In this document: one piece after another, positions 46,435 through 54,990 of the stretch | Position numbering within the stretch: position 1 is the stretch's first letter | Layout: every line of letters starts with the position of its first letter | NCBI RefSeq assembly: GCF_008365295.1 | Contig: NZ_CP043505.1 | Location: 744,001-808,000 of the forward strand | DNA length: 64,000 nucleotides | Direction: 5' to 3' | Source: Agromyces intestinalis | GTDB taxonomy: Bacteria; Actinomycetota; Actinomycetes; Actinomycetales; Microbacteriaceae | The notes under the pieces: generated by a model | Seen by the model: the letters and a program-made list of their open reading frames with translations, nothing else | Databases searched by the model: none | Told to the model about the DNA's origin: nothing | Translations under genes and position numbers: made by a program

Positions 46435-46523
46435 GTTTTCAGGCGTCATGGGGCGGAATCGCGTCGCGCACGGCGTGTCTTCCTGAGAAGCGTGACGAAT
46501 GCGGGGGTGGTTCCTGAAAAGGG
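46435..46523 (-). repeat. Dispersed 89-bp repeat, copy B (inverted)
   Basis: Reverse complement of the consensus, beginning CCCTTTTCAGGA and ending CGCCTGAAAACG. It is closest to copy C: the stretch CTTCTCAGGAAGACACGCCG is shared almost exactly. It lies between the PfkB kinase and the operator region of the small HTH gene. Confidence 0.78.
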
Positions 46524-46531
46524 AGCGAAGC

Positions 46532-46576
46532 GTCAATACGGGTTGACGGGGGTCGGACGTGTCAACTAACGTTGAC
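46532..46576 (+). promoter_or_regulatory. Promoter with two GTCAA-N6-TTGAC operators
   Basis: -35 TTGACG (46543-46548), 18-bp spacer, -10 TAACGT (46567-46572), then seven bases to the ATG. Two 16-bp dyads GTCAA-N6-TTGAC cover the promoter at 46532-46547 (including the -35) and 46561-46576 (including the -10), 29 bp apart, almost three helical turns. Confidence 0.65.
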
Positions 46577-46579
46577 GAC

Positions 46580-46807
46580 ATGGACGACCGCACGCTTCGC
46601 ACCGCGATCGCCGCTGCCGACGGCGGCGACCCGTATCGCGCGCTCCGCGACATCCGGCTTGCTCGCATCGCGCTCACCCGCGAACTCGACCGCGCCGAAG
46701 CGCTCGCGGTGCGCCGGGCGCGCGCCGCCGGGGCGAGCTGGCAGCTCATCGCCCTCGCCCTCGAGGTGTCGAAGCAGGCCGTGCACAAGAAGTACGGTCG
46801 CGGCTGA
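46580..46807 (+). CDS. Small HTH protein, probable autoregulator
   Basis: A 75-aa protein. The N-terminal 45 residues form a charged helical region (ALRDIRLARIALTRELDRAE). The C-terminal HTH reads ASWQLIALALEVSKQAVHKK, a Sigma-70-region-4-like or Lrp-like helix-turn-helix common in small actinobacterial proteins. The dimerisation helix and paired dyads on its own promoter suggest that it represses itself. The next gene is an ABC exporter, possibly under the same control. Confidence 0.7.
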   Translation: MDDRTLRTAIAAADGGDPYRALRDIRLARIALTRELDRAEALAVRRARAAGASWQLIALALEVSKQAVHKKYGRG

Positions 46808-46894
46808 TCGCCAGCCGATCCGTCTATGCTGCAAGGCGGCCCGCCCGTTCGGGGGCCGGCCGCGACCCGTCCGGGTTGATCAGGAACAGGTGAC

Positions 46895-48784
46895 ATGACC
46901 CAGAGCGAGACCCCCGCTACTCGTCGATCCCCCTTCGCACGTCGCGCCGACCGCGGCGGCCCGCGCGCCACGGTGCGCCAGCTCATCCCCTACCTGCTCG
47001 AGCACCGCGGCGTCATCGCGGTCGTGATCGTGCTCAGCCTGCTGCTGGCCGCTGCGAGCCTCGCGCAACCGCTCGTGGTGAGCCGGGTGATCTCGGTCGT
47101 CGAGGCGAGCGAACCGCTCGGCGGGCTGGTCTGGCTGCTCGTCGGGCTGGTCGTCGCGCAGGGACTCCTCAGCGGCTACCAGCACTACCTGCTGCAGCGC
47201 ACCGGCGAGGGCGTCGTGCTCACGAGCCGGCGCCAGCTCATCGCGCGCATCCTGCACCTGCCGATCGCCGAGTTCGACACCCGGCGCACCGGCGACCTCG
47301 TCTCGCGGGTCGGCAGCGATACCACCCTGCTGCGGGCCGTGCTCACGCAGGGCGGCGTCGAGGCGATCGGCGGCATCGTCACCTTCGTCGGCGCGATCAT
47401 CGCGATGGCGATCATCGACCCCGTGCTGCTCGGGCTGACCGTGCTCGTCGTCGCCGTCGCGCTCGGCACCGCCGGCCTGCTCTCGCTGCGGATCCGCGAC
47501 GCGTCGCGTCAGGCGCAGGAGCGCGTGGGCGCCCTCGCCGCCGCCGTCGAGCGGTCGATCAGCTCGGTGCGCACCATCCGCGCCTCCGGAGCCACCGAGC
47601 GCGAGATCGCCGCGACCACCGAAGAGGCCGAGGGCGCCTGGAGGATGGGCGTCAAGGTCGCCAAGATCTCGGCACTCGTGGTGCCCGTGGCCGGCATCGC
47701 GATGCAGGTGTCGTTCCTCGTGGTGCTCGGCGTCGGCGGCTACCGCGTCGCGAGCGGCGCGATCACGGTCGCGAACCTGGTCGCGTTCATCTTGTTCCTG
47801 TTCATGATGATCATGCCGCTCGGGCAGGTGCTCGGTGCGTTCATGGCGATCAACCAGGCGCTCGGCGCGCTGGGCCGCATCCAGGAGATCCTCGATCTGC
47901 CCGACGAGGACGCCGGCGACCGGGCGCTCGCCCCGCTCGCCATCATGGTCGGGCCGGCGAACGAGACGGTGCTGCCCCATGCGCCCGCCATCGAGTTCGA
48001 CGACGTGTCGTTCGCCTACGCGCGCACCCGCCCGAACGACCCCGCCGACCCCGGCAACGCGTCCGCCGACGCGTTCGCACCCGAGCCCGACGTGACCGAC
48101 CGGCAGCACGTGCTGCGCGACGTGTCGTTCCGGGTGCCCCGCGGGCAGCGGGTCGCGCTCGTCGGCCCGTCGGGCGCCGGCAAGTCGACGATCCTGTCGC
48201 TCATCGAGCGGTTCTACGACCCCTCGGTCGGCAGCGTGCGGCTCGGCGGGCTCGATCTGCGCTCACTCGACCGCGCCGAGCTGCGCGCGCAGATCGGCTA
48301 CGTCGAACAGGATGCCCCGGTGCTGGCCGGCACGATCCGCGACAATCTGCTGCTCGGCAGCCCGAACGCCGACGACGCCCAGTGCGAGCACGTGCTGCGG
48401 GCGGTGAACCTGGGCGCCGTGCTCGAGCGCGACCCGGCCGGGCTCGACGCCCAGGTCGGCGAAGACGGCATCATGCTCTCGGGTGGCGAACGGCAGCGAC
48501 TCGCGATCGCTCGCGCGCTGCTCGCGGCCCCGCCGATCCTGCTGCTCGACGAGTCGACGTCGTCGCTCGACGGCGTGAACGAGCGCATGATGCGCGAGGC
48601 GATCGACGCGGTGGCCGCCGGGCGCACGCTGCTCGTCATCGCCCACCGGCTCTCGACCGTCATCGACTCCGACCGCATCGTGGTGCTCGACCAGGGTCGC
48701 GTGATCGGCGAGGGCACGCACGGCGAGCTCGTCGAGACCGTGCCGCTGTACCGCGAGCTCGCCGAGCACCAGCTGCTGGTCTGA
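46895..48784 (+). CDS. ABC transporter, fused membrane and ATPase domains
   Basis: A 629-aa half-transporter of the exporter type. About six membrane helices (30-330) are followed by an NBD (about 360-615) with Walker A GPSGAGKST, signature LSGGERQRLAIARA, Walker B ILLLDESTSSLDG and H-loop IAHRLST. It works as a homodimer to move lipids, peptides or drugs outward; substrate unknown. A long insertion rich in Asp, Pro and Ala (about 370-400) precedes the NBD core. TATGCT (46825-46830) is a possible promoter -10, and AGGAACAGG gives the ribosome site. Confidence 0.9.
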   Translation: MTQSETPATRRSPFARRADRGGPRATVRQLIPYLLEHRGVIAVVIVLSLLLAAASLAQPLVVSRVISVVEASEPLGGLVWLLVGLVVAQGLLSGYQHYLLQRTGEGVVLTSRRQLIARILHLPIAEFDTRRTGDLVSRVGSDTTLLRAVLTQGGVEAIGGIVTFVGAIIAMAIIDPVLLGLTVLVVAVALGTAGLLSLRIRDASRQAQERVGALAAAVERSISSVRTIRASGATEREIAATTEEAEGAWRMGVKVAKISALVVPVAGIAMQVSFLVVLGVGGYRVASGAITVANLVAFILFLFMMIMPLGQVLGAFMAINQALGALGRIQEILDLPDEDAGDRALAPLAIMVGPANETVLPHAPAIEFDDVSFAYARTRPNDPADPGNASADAFAPEPDVTDRQHVLRDVSFRVPRGQRVALVGPSGAGKSTILSLIERFYDPSVGSVRLGGLDLRSLDRAELRAQIGYVEQDAPVLAGTIRDNLLLGSPNADDAQCEHVLRAVNLGAVLERDPAGLDAQVGEDGIMLSGGERQRLAIARALLAAPPILLLDESTSSLDGVNERMMREAIDAVAAGRTLLVIAHRLSTVIDSDRIVVLDQGRVIGEGTHGELVETVPLYRELAEHQLLV

Positions 48785-48785
48785 G

Positions 48786-48900
48786 CTGCGGCTGCGGCTG
48801 CGGATGCGGCCGGCGCGGCCGGGCCGTGAGGGTGCGGCCGGATGCGGCCGCGGCTGCGGCTGCGGCTGCGGCCAGCGCGGCCGGCGCGGCCGGCGCGGCT
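48786..48900. repeat. GCGGCT/GCGGCC low-complexity tract
   Basis: An irregular run of GCGGCT, GCGGCC and GCGGAT triplet pairs fills the start of the 216-bp gap 48785-49000 after the ABC gene. The rest of the gap is GC-rich with no clear signal. Confidence 0.7.
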
Positions 48901-49000
48901 GGGCCGGGTCCGCGACCGGACGCCGCCGCTGCCCGGACGGGCAGGACGGGGTGGCCGTTCGGCTGCCGCATGATTCACACCGCGCCGGCCCGCTGCCCGC

Positions 49001-50554
49001 ATGATGGCGTCGGGGGCGACGTTGGGGCAGTCGGGACGCGCACGACCGGATCGCGAGCCGGGGGTCCGACCCGCGCCCGCATCCCCAGCGCGGCCGCGGG
49101 CCGCGTCTCAGCCGAACGACCGACTCGACGGCTCGCGCCTCATCGACGGGCGGGCGTCGGCCGGCAACGCGGCGATCAGCCGGGTGCTGCAGCGGGAACA
49201 GAACTCCACCTCGGCGCTGCAGTCGACGCCGCCGGTGCCACCCGTGTCGTGGACCGGCGACGCGGTCACGATGGCCACCGCGATGACCCGGCTGCTGCTC
49301 GAGCACGACACCGATCGCATCGCGAAGTCGCTCGCCATGCTCTGGGTACGCGGGATCGTCGACACCCTGTTCATGCTGAAGCGCGATGCGGGGGCCTTCG
49401 CGGCGATCACCGCAGCTCCTGCCTTCCGCGCGGATCAGCGGCTCATGGCCGCCTTGGACGTGGTCGAAGGCCGGCAGCCGAAGGTCGAGGGACTCTTCCC
49501 CGATCAGGCGATCGAGTTCCAGGCGATGCACGACGTGCCGAACTGGCCGAAGATCATCGGCCCGGATGCGCCCCCGCTGGTGCTGAAGGACGCGGCCGAC
49601 CTCGTGCAGCGCGATCCCCGCTACTACGACGCGCTGTACGACGCCATCCGCCGCAACCGCGCCATGGCGGGCGAGTACCTGCTGCGTTCGGTGAAAGCAC
49701 GGCCGAAGGACCACGTGCCGGGCGGGTACATCTACGTCGGTCCATCGCACAAGGGCGATCAGCCTGACGCACTGGATGTTCCCGACGCGAAGCGGAAGGC
49801 CGTCAATGAGGCGATCTGGAAGGAGCTCGGGGTGGGGGAAGGCACCCAGGCCTCGATCAACACGTGGGACACGGCGAAGTTCAGTTTCGGGCCCGGGTTC
49901 GCCGCCACCGGGCTGCTGCGGTCGGTGATGGACAATCTCGCCAAGGCGGGCGCCGACGCGCTCGTGCCGTTGAAAGCGGCCGGGCTCGTGTACCAGAACG
50001 GCACGTGGTTCGTCGTCGACCCCGCGACACGCACGGTGCGATCCGGTCGCGAGGCGCTGGACCTCCTGTCGCAGGATCGCGGTCTGATCGGGACGTTCCT
50101 CGACACGGCCGGCGACACCAGGATGCGCAAGCAGTGGATGGACGCCGAGTGGCAGGCGATGATGGGCGGCAGCGGGGCGGCGGCCGTGCCGAAGCGGGTT
50201 GTCGAGAACTGGCCCATCGACCTCATCGTCTTCGTCGCGCACTGCGTGCACTGGGGCGGCCGCACCTGGAAGCAGTGGGAGAGCGACGACCCGCCCGCGG
50301 TGTTCGAGGTCGTGCGCACCCAGGCCAGGAGCGTCGGGCACCAGAAGGATCCCCGCGTGCTGACCCTGCTCAGCGCGAACACGTTCCGCAGCTTCGCGGG
50401 CGGCCTGCTCATGAAGACGCTGCGCGAGCAGGGGCGCCGACAGGACACCCCCGTGAACCTGCCCGACGATTGGAACACCGGGTTCGCGGGTGCGGTTGCG
50501 CTGCCCGCCAGCGCGACCAAGCCGGTCTTCCACCTCATCGAGGCGGACGAGTAG
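49001..50554 (+). CDS. Protein with AGNAA..LQR motif of injection-system-associated proteins
   Basis: A 517-aa protein. An Arg/Pro/Ala-rich disordered N-terminus (about 1-45) is followed by RASAGNAAISRVLQREQ near residues 52-68. This matches the LQ-x-AGNAAV-x-LLQR pattern found in N-termini of DUF4157 and other proteins linked to extracellular contractile injection systems. The remaining 430 residues form a folded, Trp-rich domain (GPSHKGDQPDALDV, TWDTAKFSFGPGFAATG, HCVHWGGRTWKQW) that I cannot assign; some features resemble lysozyme-like or hydrolase folds. Start ATG at 49001 or 49004, no ribosome site. No sheath, tube or baseplate genes are in the window. Confidence 0.6.
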   Translation: MMASGATLGQSGRARPDREPGVRPAPASPARPRAASQPNDRLDGSRLIDGRASAGNAAISRVLQREQNSTSALQSTPPVPPVSWTGDAVTMATAMTRLLLEHDTDRIAKSLAMLWVRGIVDTLFMLKRDAGAFAAITAAPAFRADQRLMAALDVVEGRQPKVEGLFPDQAIEFQAMHDVPNWPKIIGPDAPPLVLKDAADLVQRDPRYYDALYDAIRRNRAMAGEYLLRSVKARPKDHVPGGYIYVGPSHKGDQPDALDVPDAKRKAVNEAIWKELGVGEGTQASINTWDTAKFSFGPGFAATGLLRSVMDNLAKAGADALVPLKAAGLVYQNGTWFVVDPATRTVRSGREALDLLSQDRGLIGTFLDTAGDTRMRKQWMDAEWQAMMGGSGAAAVPKRVVENWPIDLIVFVAHCVHWGGRTWKQWESDDPPAVFEVVRTQARSVGHQKDPRVLTLLSANTFRSFAGGLLMKTLREQGRRQDTPVNLPDDWNTGFAGAVALPASATKPVFHLIEADE

Positions 50555-50716
50555 CGGGCGTCCTCGCATCGGGCGCGTCTCGCCGACGCGCTCAGGGCTG
50601 GCACGCAGGCGCGACCGGGGGCGATCCGGATGCCGCGGAGCACGGAGCATCCGATGCTCGAGTCATCCTCAGCATCCCCCGGGCCGTCTCGCGCCCGGCC
50701 GACCGGAAGACGAGCC

Positions 50717-51502
50717 ATGACCCTCATCGACGACGCCCCCGCCCGACTCGCCGCTCCGCCGCGCGACCTGCTCGACTCGCTCGCCGGCCCGATCGACGCC
50801 GCCGACCTGCTGCCGGCCGACGCGCTCGGCGACCGCTTCGACGCCGTGCAGGGTCGCATCCGCGACTGGCTGCGCCACTGGGACGCCGTGTCGGTGCCCG
50901 CGTTCGCGCCCGTGCGCGAGGTGCACCCCGCCGCAGAGCGACGCAGTTCGCTCGTCGCACCCGCCACCCGCACCGACGGCGCCGCCCGCTTCACCGCGAG
51001 CATCTACGACCCGCCCACCCGCGTCGGCGCACCGCTCGCGTGGAGCCGCAACTGGGTGAGCGTCGTGCGCCTGCCCGAGGCCGTCGAGGACGGACGCCTG
51101 CACTACCGCTTCGCCGTCGGCAGCCGCCTCGTGCTCGACGGCCAGGCCGAGACGAGCCTGGTGTCCACGAGCGTGCACTTCGGCGCGGTGGCGAGCGCTC
51201 GCACGGCGAGCCCGTTCGACGTGGCGGGGTTCCGCACCCCGCTCGCCCGGCCGCTGGTCGGCGTGCAGGCCCGCGAGGACGCCGACGCCGACGCGTCGCA
51301 GACGTTCGAGGGCTCACTCGACGTGCGAGCGGGCGACACGCCCGCGCTCGCGTTCGTGCTCGGGGTCGACGTGCTGATGCGCGACGGTTGGATCCGTGTG
51401 CACGACGGCTCGAGCAGTTGGGTCGGCCCCGCCGGCGCCGGCGCGACCGGCAGCATCGAGACGCGCTTCACCCCGGCGCCGCTGCTCGCGATGTTCGCGT
51501 GA
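50717..51502 (+). CDS. Unknown soluble protein, 261 aa
   Basis: No signal peptide or membrane helix. The first 60 residues are helical (APARLAAPPRDLLDSLAGP). A Pro-rich bend with LRHWDAVSVPAFAPVREV follows, and the rest is beta-rich (FTASIYDPPTRVGAPLAWSRNWVSVVRL, split by short turns) ending in GSIETRFTPAPLLAMF. No catalytic motif was recognised. It follows the AGNAA-motif gene by 160 bp in the same direction, so it could be a partner or immunity-like protein, but nothing in the sequence proves this. ATG at 50717 has GGAAG upstream. Confidence 0.6.
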   Translation: MTLIDDAPARLAAPPRDLLDSLAGPIDAADLLPADALGDRFDAVQGRIRDWLRHWDAVSVPAFAPVREVHPAAERRSSLVAPATRTDGAARFTASIYDPPTRVGAPLAWSRNWVSVVRLPEAVEDGRLHYRFAVGSRLVLDGQAETSLVSTSVHFGAVASARTASPFDVAGFRTPLARPLVGVQAREDADADASQTFEGSLDVRAGDTPALAFVLGVDVLMRDGWIRVHDGSSSWVGPAGAGATGSIETRFTPAPLLAMFA

Positions 51503-51523
51503 GGCGCCGCCCTCCCTCGTGCA

Positions 51524-51551
51524 GGATGCCTCGCAGCGCGGCGGCCGTCGG
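51524..51551 (+). repeat. Direct repeat, left copy
   Basis: GGATGCCTCGCAGCGCGGCG followed by GCCGTCGG. It matches 51767-51795 with a few changes; the two copies flank 215 bp holding a tandem repeat, the 64-bp element and a hairpin. Confidence 0.55.
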
Positions 51552-51552
51552 G

Positions 51553-51602
51553 CCACGCCACGCCACGCCACGCCACGCCACGCCACGCCACGCCACGCCA
51601 CG
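51553..51602. repeat. (CCACG)10 pentanucleotide tandem repeat
   Basis: Ten uninterrupted copies of CCACG, ending at the first base of the 64-bp element. Copy number is likely to vary between strains. Confidence 0.9.
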
Positions 51603-51665
51603 AAAACAGGATGAGCCGCGCCATCCCCTCCGCACCGCACCCATGACCCGGCTCCTCCTGTTTTC
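51602..51665. repeat. 64-bp palindromic intergenic element, copy 2
   Basis: Starts GAAAACAGGATGAGC and ends GCTCCTCCTGTTTTC (one mismatch between the arms). 57 of 64 bases match copy 1 at 43054-43117. Confidence 0.8.
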
Positions 51666-51732
51666 CGCAGGGGCTCAGCGGGGCATCCACCGTGGTGCAG
51701 GAAAGTGGGCTGCATCCACGCTCTCAGACAGG

Positions 51733-51762
51733 GGTGCATCGTGCTCTCCTGCACGATGCACC
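51733..51762. terminator. Hairpin between convergent genes
   Basis: Perfect 11-bp stem GGTGCATCGTG / CACGATGCACC with an 8-nt loop, between the unknown protein and the amidase. It could end both transcripts. Confidence 0.65.
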
Positions 51763-51766
51763 GGGC

Positions 51767-51795
51767 GGATGTCTCGCAGCGCCGCCGGCCGTCAG
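51767..51795 (+). repeat. Direct repeat, right copy
   Basis: GGATGTCTCGCAGCGCCGCC followed by GGCCGTCAG. It overlaps the last codons and stop of the amidase gene, so the unit has been drawn into coding sequence. Confidence 0.5.
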
Positions 51796-53852
51796 ACCCC
51801 GCCGACCGCGCGGAAGGCGCCCGTCGAGGCGCCGCCGGCCGCGGTCGCGACGACCACGACGAGCGCGCCATACGGATCTCGCCACTCGCTGTGCCGGCGC
51901 TCGAACTCGGCGGCGGGCACGGCGGCCGTCGCCATGAAGCGGGTGCCGTCGCGTTCGACCGCCGCGGCGGCGCCGTCGACGAAGAGCTGCAGCAGCGGAG
52001 CATCCGTCTCGCCCTCGATGCGAATGCGCACGGTACCACCCGAGGCATCCGGTTCGACCGCGACCGAGAACGCGAGTCTCGGCGCCGCGCCCGAGGCGGC
52101 CGCCCGCCCGACTCGCGCGAGCGGTGCGAGCTCGGGCATCGAGGGCGGCAGCACGCGCCGTCGGCTCGCCCGCTCATACGCCCAGGCAGAGCGCAGCAGG
52201 GCGATGTCGTCGTAGGCGCGGCCTGCGAACGTGAGGCCCACGGGCATCCGGAGGTCGGCGAGCAGCCCCATCGTCACGGTCACGGTCGGCACGCCGTAGT
52301 GGCGGATCATGGTGTTTCCGGTCGACACCCACACGCCGTTCGCCATCGCGCGCTCGTGCGAAGCGGGGTTCACGTCGGCGTCGGCCCGGCCCACGTCGAC
52401 CGCGGTCGGGAAGACCAGCGCGTCGAGCCCCTGCTCGTCGAGCCAGGACTCGAGGTCGAGCCGGCGCAGCTCCTCGAGCCCGCGCACCCCGTCGGCGAGA
52501 TCGGGGATGTCCTCGAAGCGCTCGACGAGCCCGCTCTCGACACCCGGGCGGGCGGCCCGCACCGGGTACTCGGCGAGGTCGAGGTTGTACTCGTCGAACG
52601 CGCCACGCACGTGATCGGCGATCGCGCCGGTCGGGGTCGGGAAGATGAGCGACCCGTCGACGTCGGCGAGCCGGTCGAGGGCGGGGTCGCCGTTCATGGC
52701 GAGGAAGTCGTTCCACGCCCAGGTCGTGAGGTCCCACATCTCGGCGTCGAAGAACCGGGCAGGCAGGATGCCCCGGTCGACGCCGTTGCGCGCACCCGGT
52801 CGGTCGCGTTCGTAGTTCGACAGCGCCGGGAAGTCGACTTCGACCACCTCGGCACCCTGCGCCTCGAGGTCGGCGCGGGCGCGGTCGAACAGCTCGAGCA
52901 TCGACAGTCGCGGCACGATCGCCCAGGCCTGGTCGCGGTCGCGGCCGAGGAACATGCGCGGCACGCCGAGGCGGCGGCCTCGGAGGGCGTCGGGGTCGGG
53001 CACGCCGGTCGAGAACGAGCCAGATGACTCGGGCGGCCCCGGCCGCATCGCCGACGCCGGCGGAAGCTCGACCCACGGCTGCGACCGCCAGAAGTCGCCC
53101 CGGGTGTCGGGGTCGTCGACGACGAGGACGTCGAGCAGCGCGAGCAGGTCGTCGACGGTGCGGGTGTGCGGCACGACGACGTCCATCGTGGGGGTGAGCG
53201 GCCAGTTGCCGCGCACCGAGATGACCCCGCGCGAGGGCGTGTAGGCCACGAGCGCATTGTTCGAGGCGGGCGAGCGGCCGCTCGACCAGGTCTCCTCGCC
53301 GAGTCCGAATGCGCACAGCGAGGCCGCCGTCGCGACGCCCGATCCGTTCGACGAGCCCGACAGGTAGGCGGCGGCGAGAAAGTCGCGGTTGTAGGGGCTC
53401 TCGGCGCGCCCGTAGACGCCGCGCTGCATGCCGCCGTTCGCCATCGGGGGCATGTTCGTGAGGCCGAGGCAGATCGCGCCCGCGGCGCGCAGCCGTTCGA
53501 TCGCGAACGCGTCGGCGCCCGCGACGAGGTGCTCGAACGCGGGCGACCCGGCTGCGACCGTGAGTCCGCGCACCTGGTAGCTGTCCTTCGCGGTGTACGG
53601 GATGCCGTCGAGCGGCCCGAGCGCCTCGCCGCGCGCGCGACGCTCGTCGGATGCGCGCGCCTCGGCGAACGCCTCGGAATTCAGCACCGGCACCGCGTTC
53701 AGCGCGAGCCCGTGATGGTCGTACCGCGCGATGCGGTTCAGGTAGCCGGCGACGAGCTCGACGCTCGTGGTGCGGCCGGCTTCGAGCGCGGCCGCCAGGT
53801 CGGAGAGGGTCGCCTCCACGAGCGAGACGGATGCCCCGGATGCCCCGCTCAC
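51792..53852 (-). CDS. Amidase-signature family hydrolase
   Basis: A 686-aa amidase. Catalytic Lys in YTAKDSYQVRG near residue 80; cis-Ser and nucleophile Ser in the YLSGSSNGSGVATAAS / GEETWSSGRSPAS region near 165-195. This is the Ser-Ser-Lys triad of the signature family, which hydrolyses carboxamides. A C-terminal extension of about 120 residues beyond the core looks like a small beta domain and is unusual. GTG at 53852 overlaps the agmatine deiminase stop by four bases. Shared transcription suggests a role in nitrogen release from amides or polyamine intermediates such as N-carbamoylputrescine, not proven. Confidence 0.85.
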   Translation of the reverse strand: MSGASGASVSLVEATLSDLAAALEAGRTTSVELVAGYLNRIARYDHHGLALNAVPVLNSEAFAEARASDERRARGEALGPLDGIPYTAKDSYQVRGLTVAAGSPAFEHLVAGADAFAIERLRAAGAICLGLTNMPPMANGGMQRGVYGRAESPYNRDFLAAAYLSGSSNGSGVATAASLCAFGLGEETWSSGRSPASNNALVAYTPSRGVISVRGNWPLTPTMDVVVPHTRTVDDLLALLDVLVVDDPDTRGDFWRSQPWVELPPASAMRPGPPESSGSFSTGVPDPDALRGRRLGVPRMFLGRDRDQAWAIVPRLSMLELFDRARADLEAQGAEVVEVDFPALSNYERDRPGARNGVDRGILPARFFDAEMWDLTTWAWNDFLAMNGDPALDRLADVDGSLIFPTPTGAIADHVRGAFDEYNLDLAEYPVRAARPGVESGLVERFEDIPDLADGVRGLEELRRLDLESWLDEQGLDALVFPTAVDVGRADADVNPASHERAMANGVWVSTGNTMIRHYGVPTVTVTMGLLADLRMPVGLTFAGRAYDDIALLRSAWAYERASRRRVLPPSMPELAPLARVGRAAASGAAPRLAFSVAVEPDASGGTVRIRIEGETDAPLLQLFVDGAAAAVERDGTRFMATAAVPAAEFERRHSEWRDPYGALVVVVATAAGGASTGAFRAVGGV

Positions 53853-54901
53853 CCGCCGACCGCCGGCTGCTGCTGCGTGATGCAGTGGATGCCGCCGCCG
53901 CGGGCGAGGATCTCGCGCGCGTCGACGGTGACGACCGCTCGGCCGGGGTACGCGTCGCTGAGGATCTCGCGCGCCCGCGCATCGGCGCGGGGCTCGTCGT
54001 AGCCGCAGGCGATGACGCCGCCGTTCACGGGCAGGTGGTTGAGGTAGTTCCAGTCGACGAACCCCTCGGCGTCGCGTAGGGTCTCGGGGGCCGGCACCTC
54101 GACGATGTGCCAGGGGCGGCCCGAGGCATCCGTCTGCCCCTCGAGAAACCGGCGCACGTCGCGCATGACCGCATGATCGGGGTGCTCGGGATTCGGCTGC
54201 TCGTGCAGCAGCAGCGTGCCGGGGCTCGGGATCGCCGCGACCATGTCGACGTGGCCCCGCGTGCCGAACGGCTCGTAGTCGCGGGTGAGTCCGCGCGGGA
54301 GCCAGATCACGCGCGTCGCGCCGATCGTGCGCGCCAGCTCTGCCTCGACGTCGGCCTTGGTCAGCCCTGGGTTGCGGTGCGGGTCGAGTTGCACGGTCTC
54401 GGTCACGAGCACCGTGCACTCGCCGTCGACGTGGATCGCGCCGCCCTCGTTCACGAGCGCCGACGCGACGACCCGGGCACCGGCGCGCTCGGCGACGAAG
54501 CGGCCGATTCGGGCGTCGTCACCCCAGGTGGCGGTGGGCTGCGCGCCCCACCCGTTGAAGGTCCAGTCGACGGCGCCGAGCTCGCCGCCCGCGTCGATGA
54601 CGAAGGTCGGGCCGATATCGCGCATCCAGAAGTCGTCGAGCGGCGCCTCGACGAGCTCGATCTCGGCGCTCAGCATGCGCCGGGCGCGGTCGCGCTCGAC
54701 CGGGTCGACGACCATCGTCACGGGTTCGAACTCGAGCACGGCGTGTGCGACGGAAGTCCAGGCGGCGTACGCCGCCTCGGCCTCACCCGGCGTGTCGCCG
54801 AGCGTCTGGTTCGGCCGTGGGAATGCCATCCAGATGCGTTCATGCGGCGCCGCCTCGGCGGGCATGCGCCAGCCCGATGAGGCGATCGGCTCGTCGGTCA
54901 C
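53849..54901 (-). CDS. aguA: Agmatine deiminase
   Basis: A 350-aa member of the peptidyl-arginine-deiminase fold that turns agmatine into N-carbamoylputrescine and ammonia. WMRDIGPTFV near residue 92 and the C-terminal GGGIHCITQQQP with catalytic Cys are diagnostic. FNGWGAQPTATW and NEGGAIHVDGE line the active site. GTG at 54901 is chosen over an ATG fifteen bases upstream because GGGAGGAACC is placed exactly before it. It is divergent from a TetR gene across a perfect operator. Confidence 0.92.
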   Translation of the reverse strand: MTDEPIASSGWRMPAEAAPHERIWMAFPRPNQTLGDTPGEAEAAYAAWTSVAHAVLEFEPVTMVVDPVERDRARRMLSAEIELVEAPLDDFWMRDIGPTFVIDAGGELGAVDWTFNGWGAQPTATWGDDARIGRFVAERAGARVVASALVNEGGAIHVDGECTVLVTETVQLDPHRNPGLTKADVEAELARTIGATRVIWLPRGLTRDYEPFGTRGHVDMVAAIPSPGTLLLHEQPNPEHPDHAVMRDVRRFLEGQTDASGRPWHIVEVPAPETLRDAEGFVDWNYLNHLPVNGGVIACGYDEPRADARAREILSDAYPGRAVVTVDAREILARGGGIHCITQQQPAVGG

Positions 54902-54918
54902 GGTTCCTCCCGTCACGC

Positions 54919-54938
54919 TATTGATCGCTTGATCAATA
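54919..54938. promoter_or_regulatory. TetR-type operator TATTGATC-GCTT-GATCAATA
   Basis: Perfect 8-bp inverted repeat with a 4-bp spacer, 18 bp upstream of the agmatine deiminase start and about 52 bp before the TetR start. It is AT-rich against its surroundings, as expected for a binding site over promoter elements. Confidence 0.75.
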
Positions 54939-54990
54939 CGTGTCAGGCTAGGCGGGATCGTTCCAGCTTGTCAACAGGCGAGGAGTCGCA

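Noticed and set aside
48786..49000. N-terminal extension of the AGNAA-motif gene
   Set aside because: Low-complexity GCGGCT tract without a plausible start; the ATG pair at 49001 is better.
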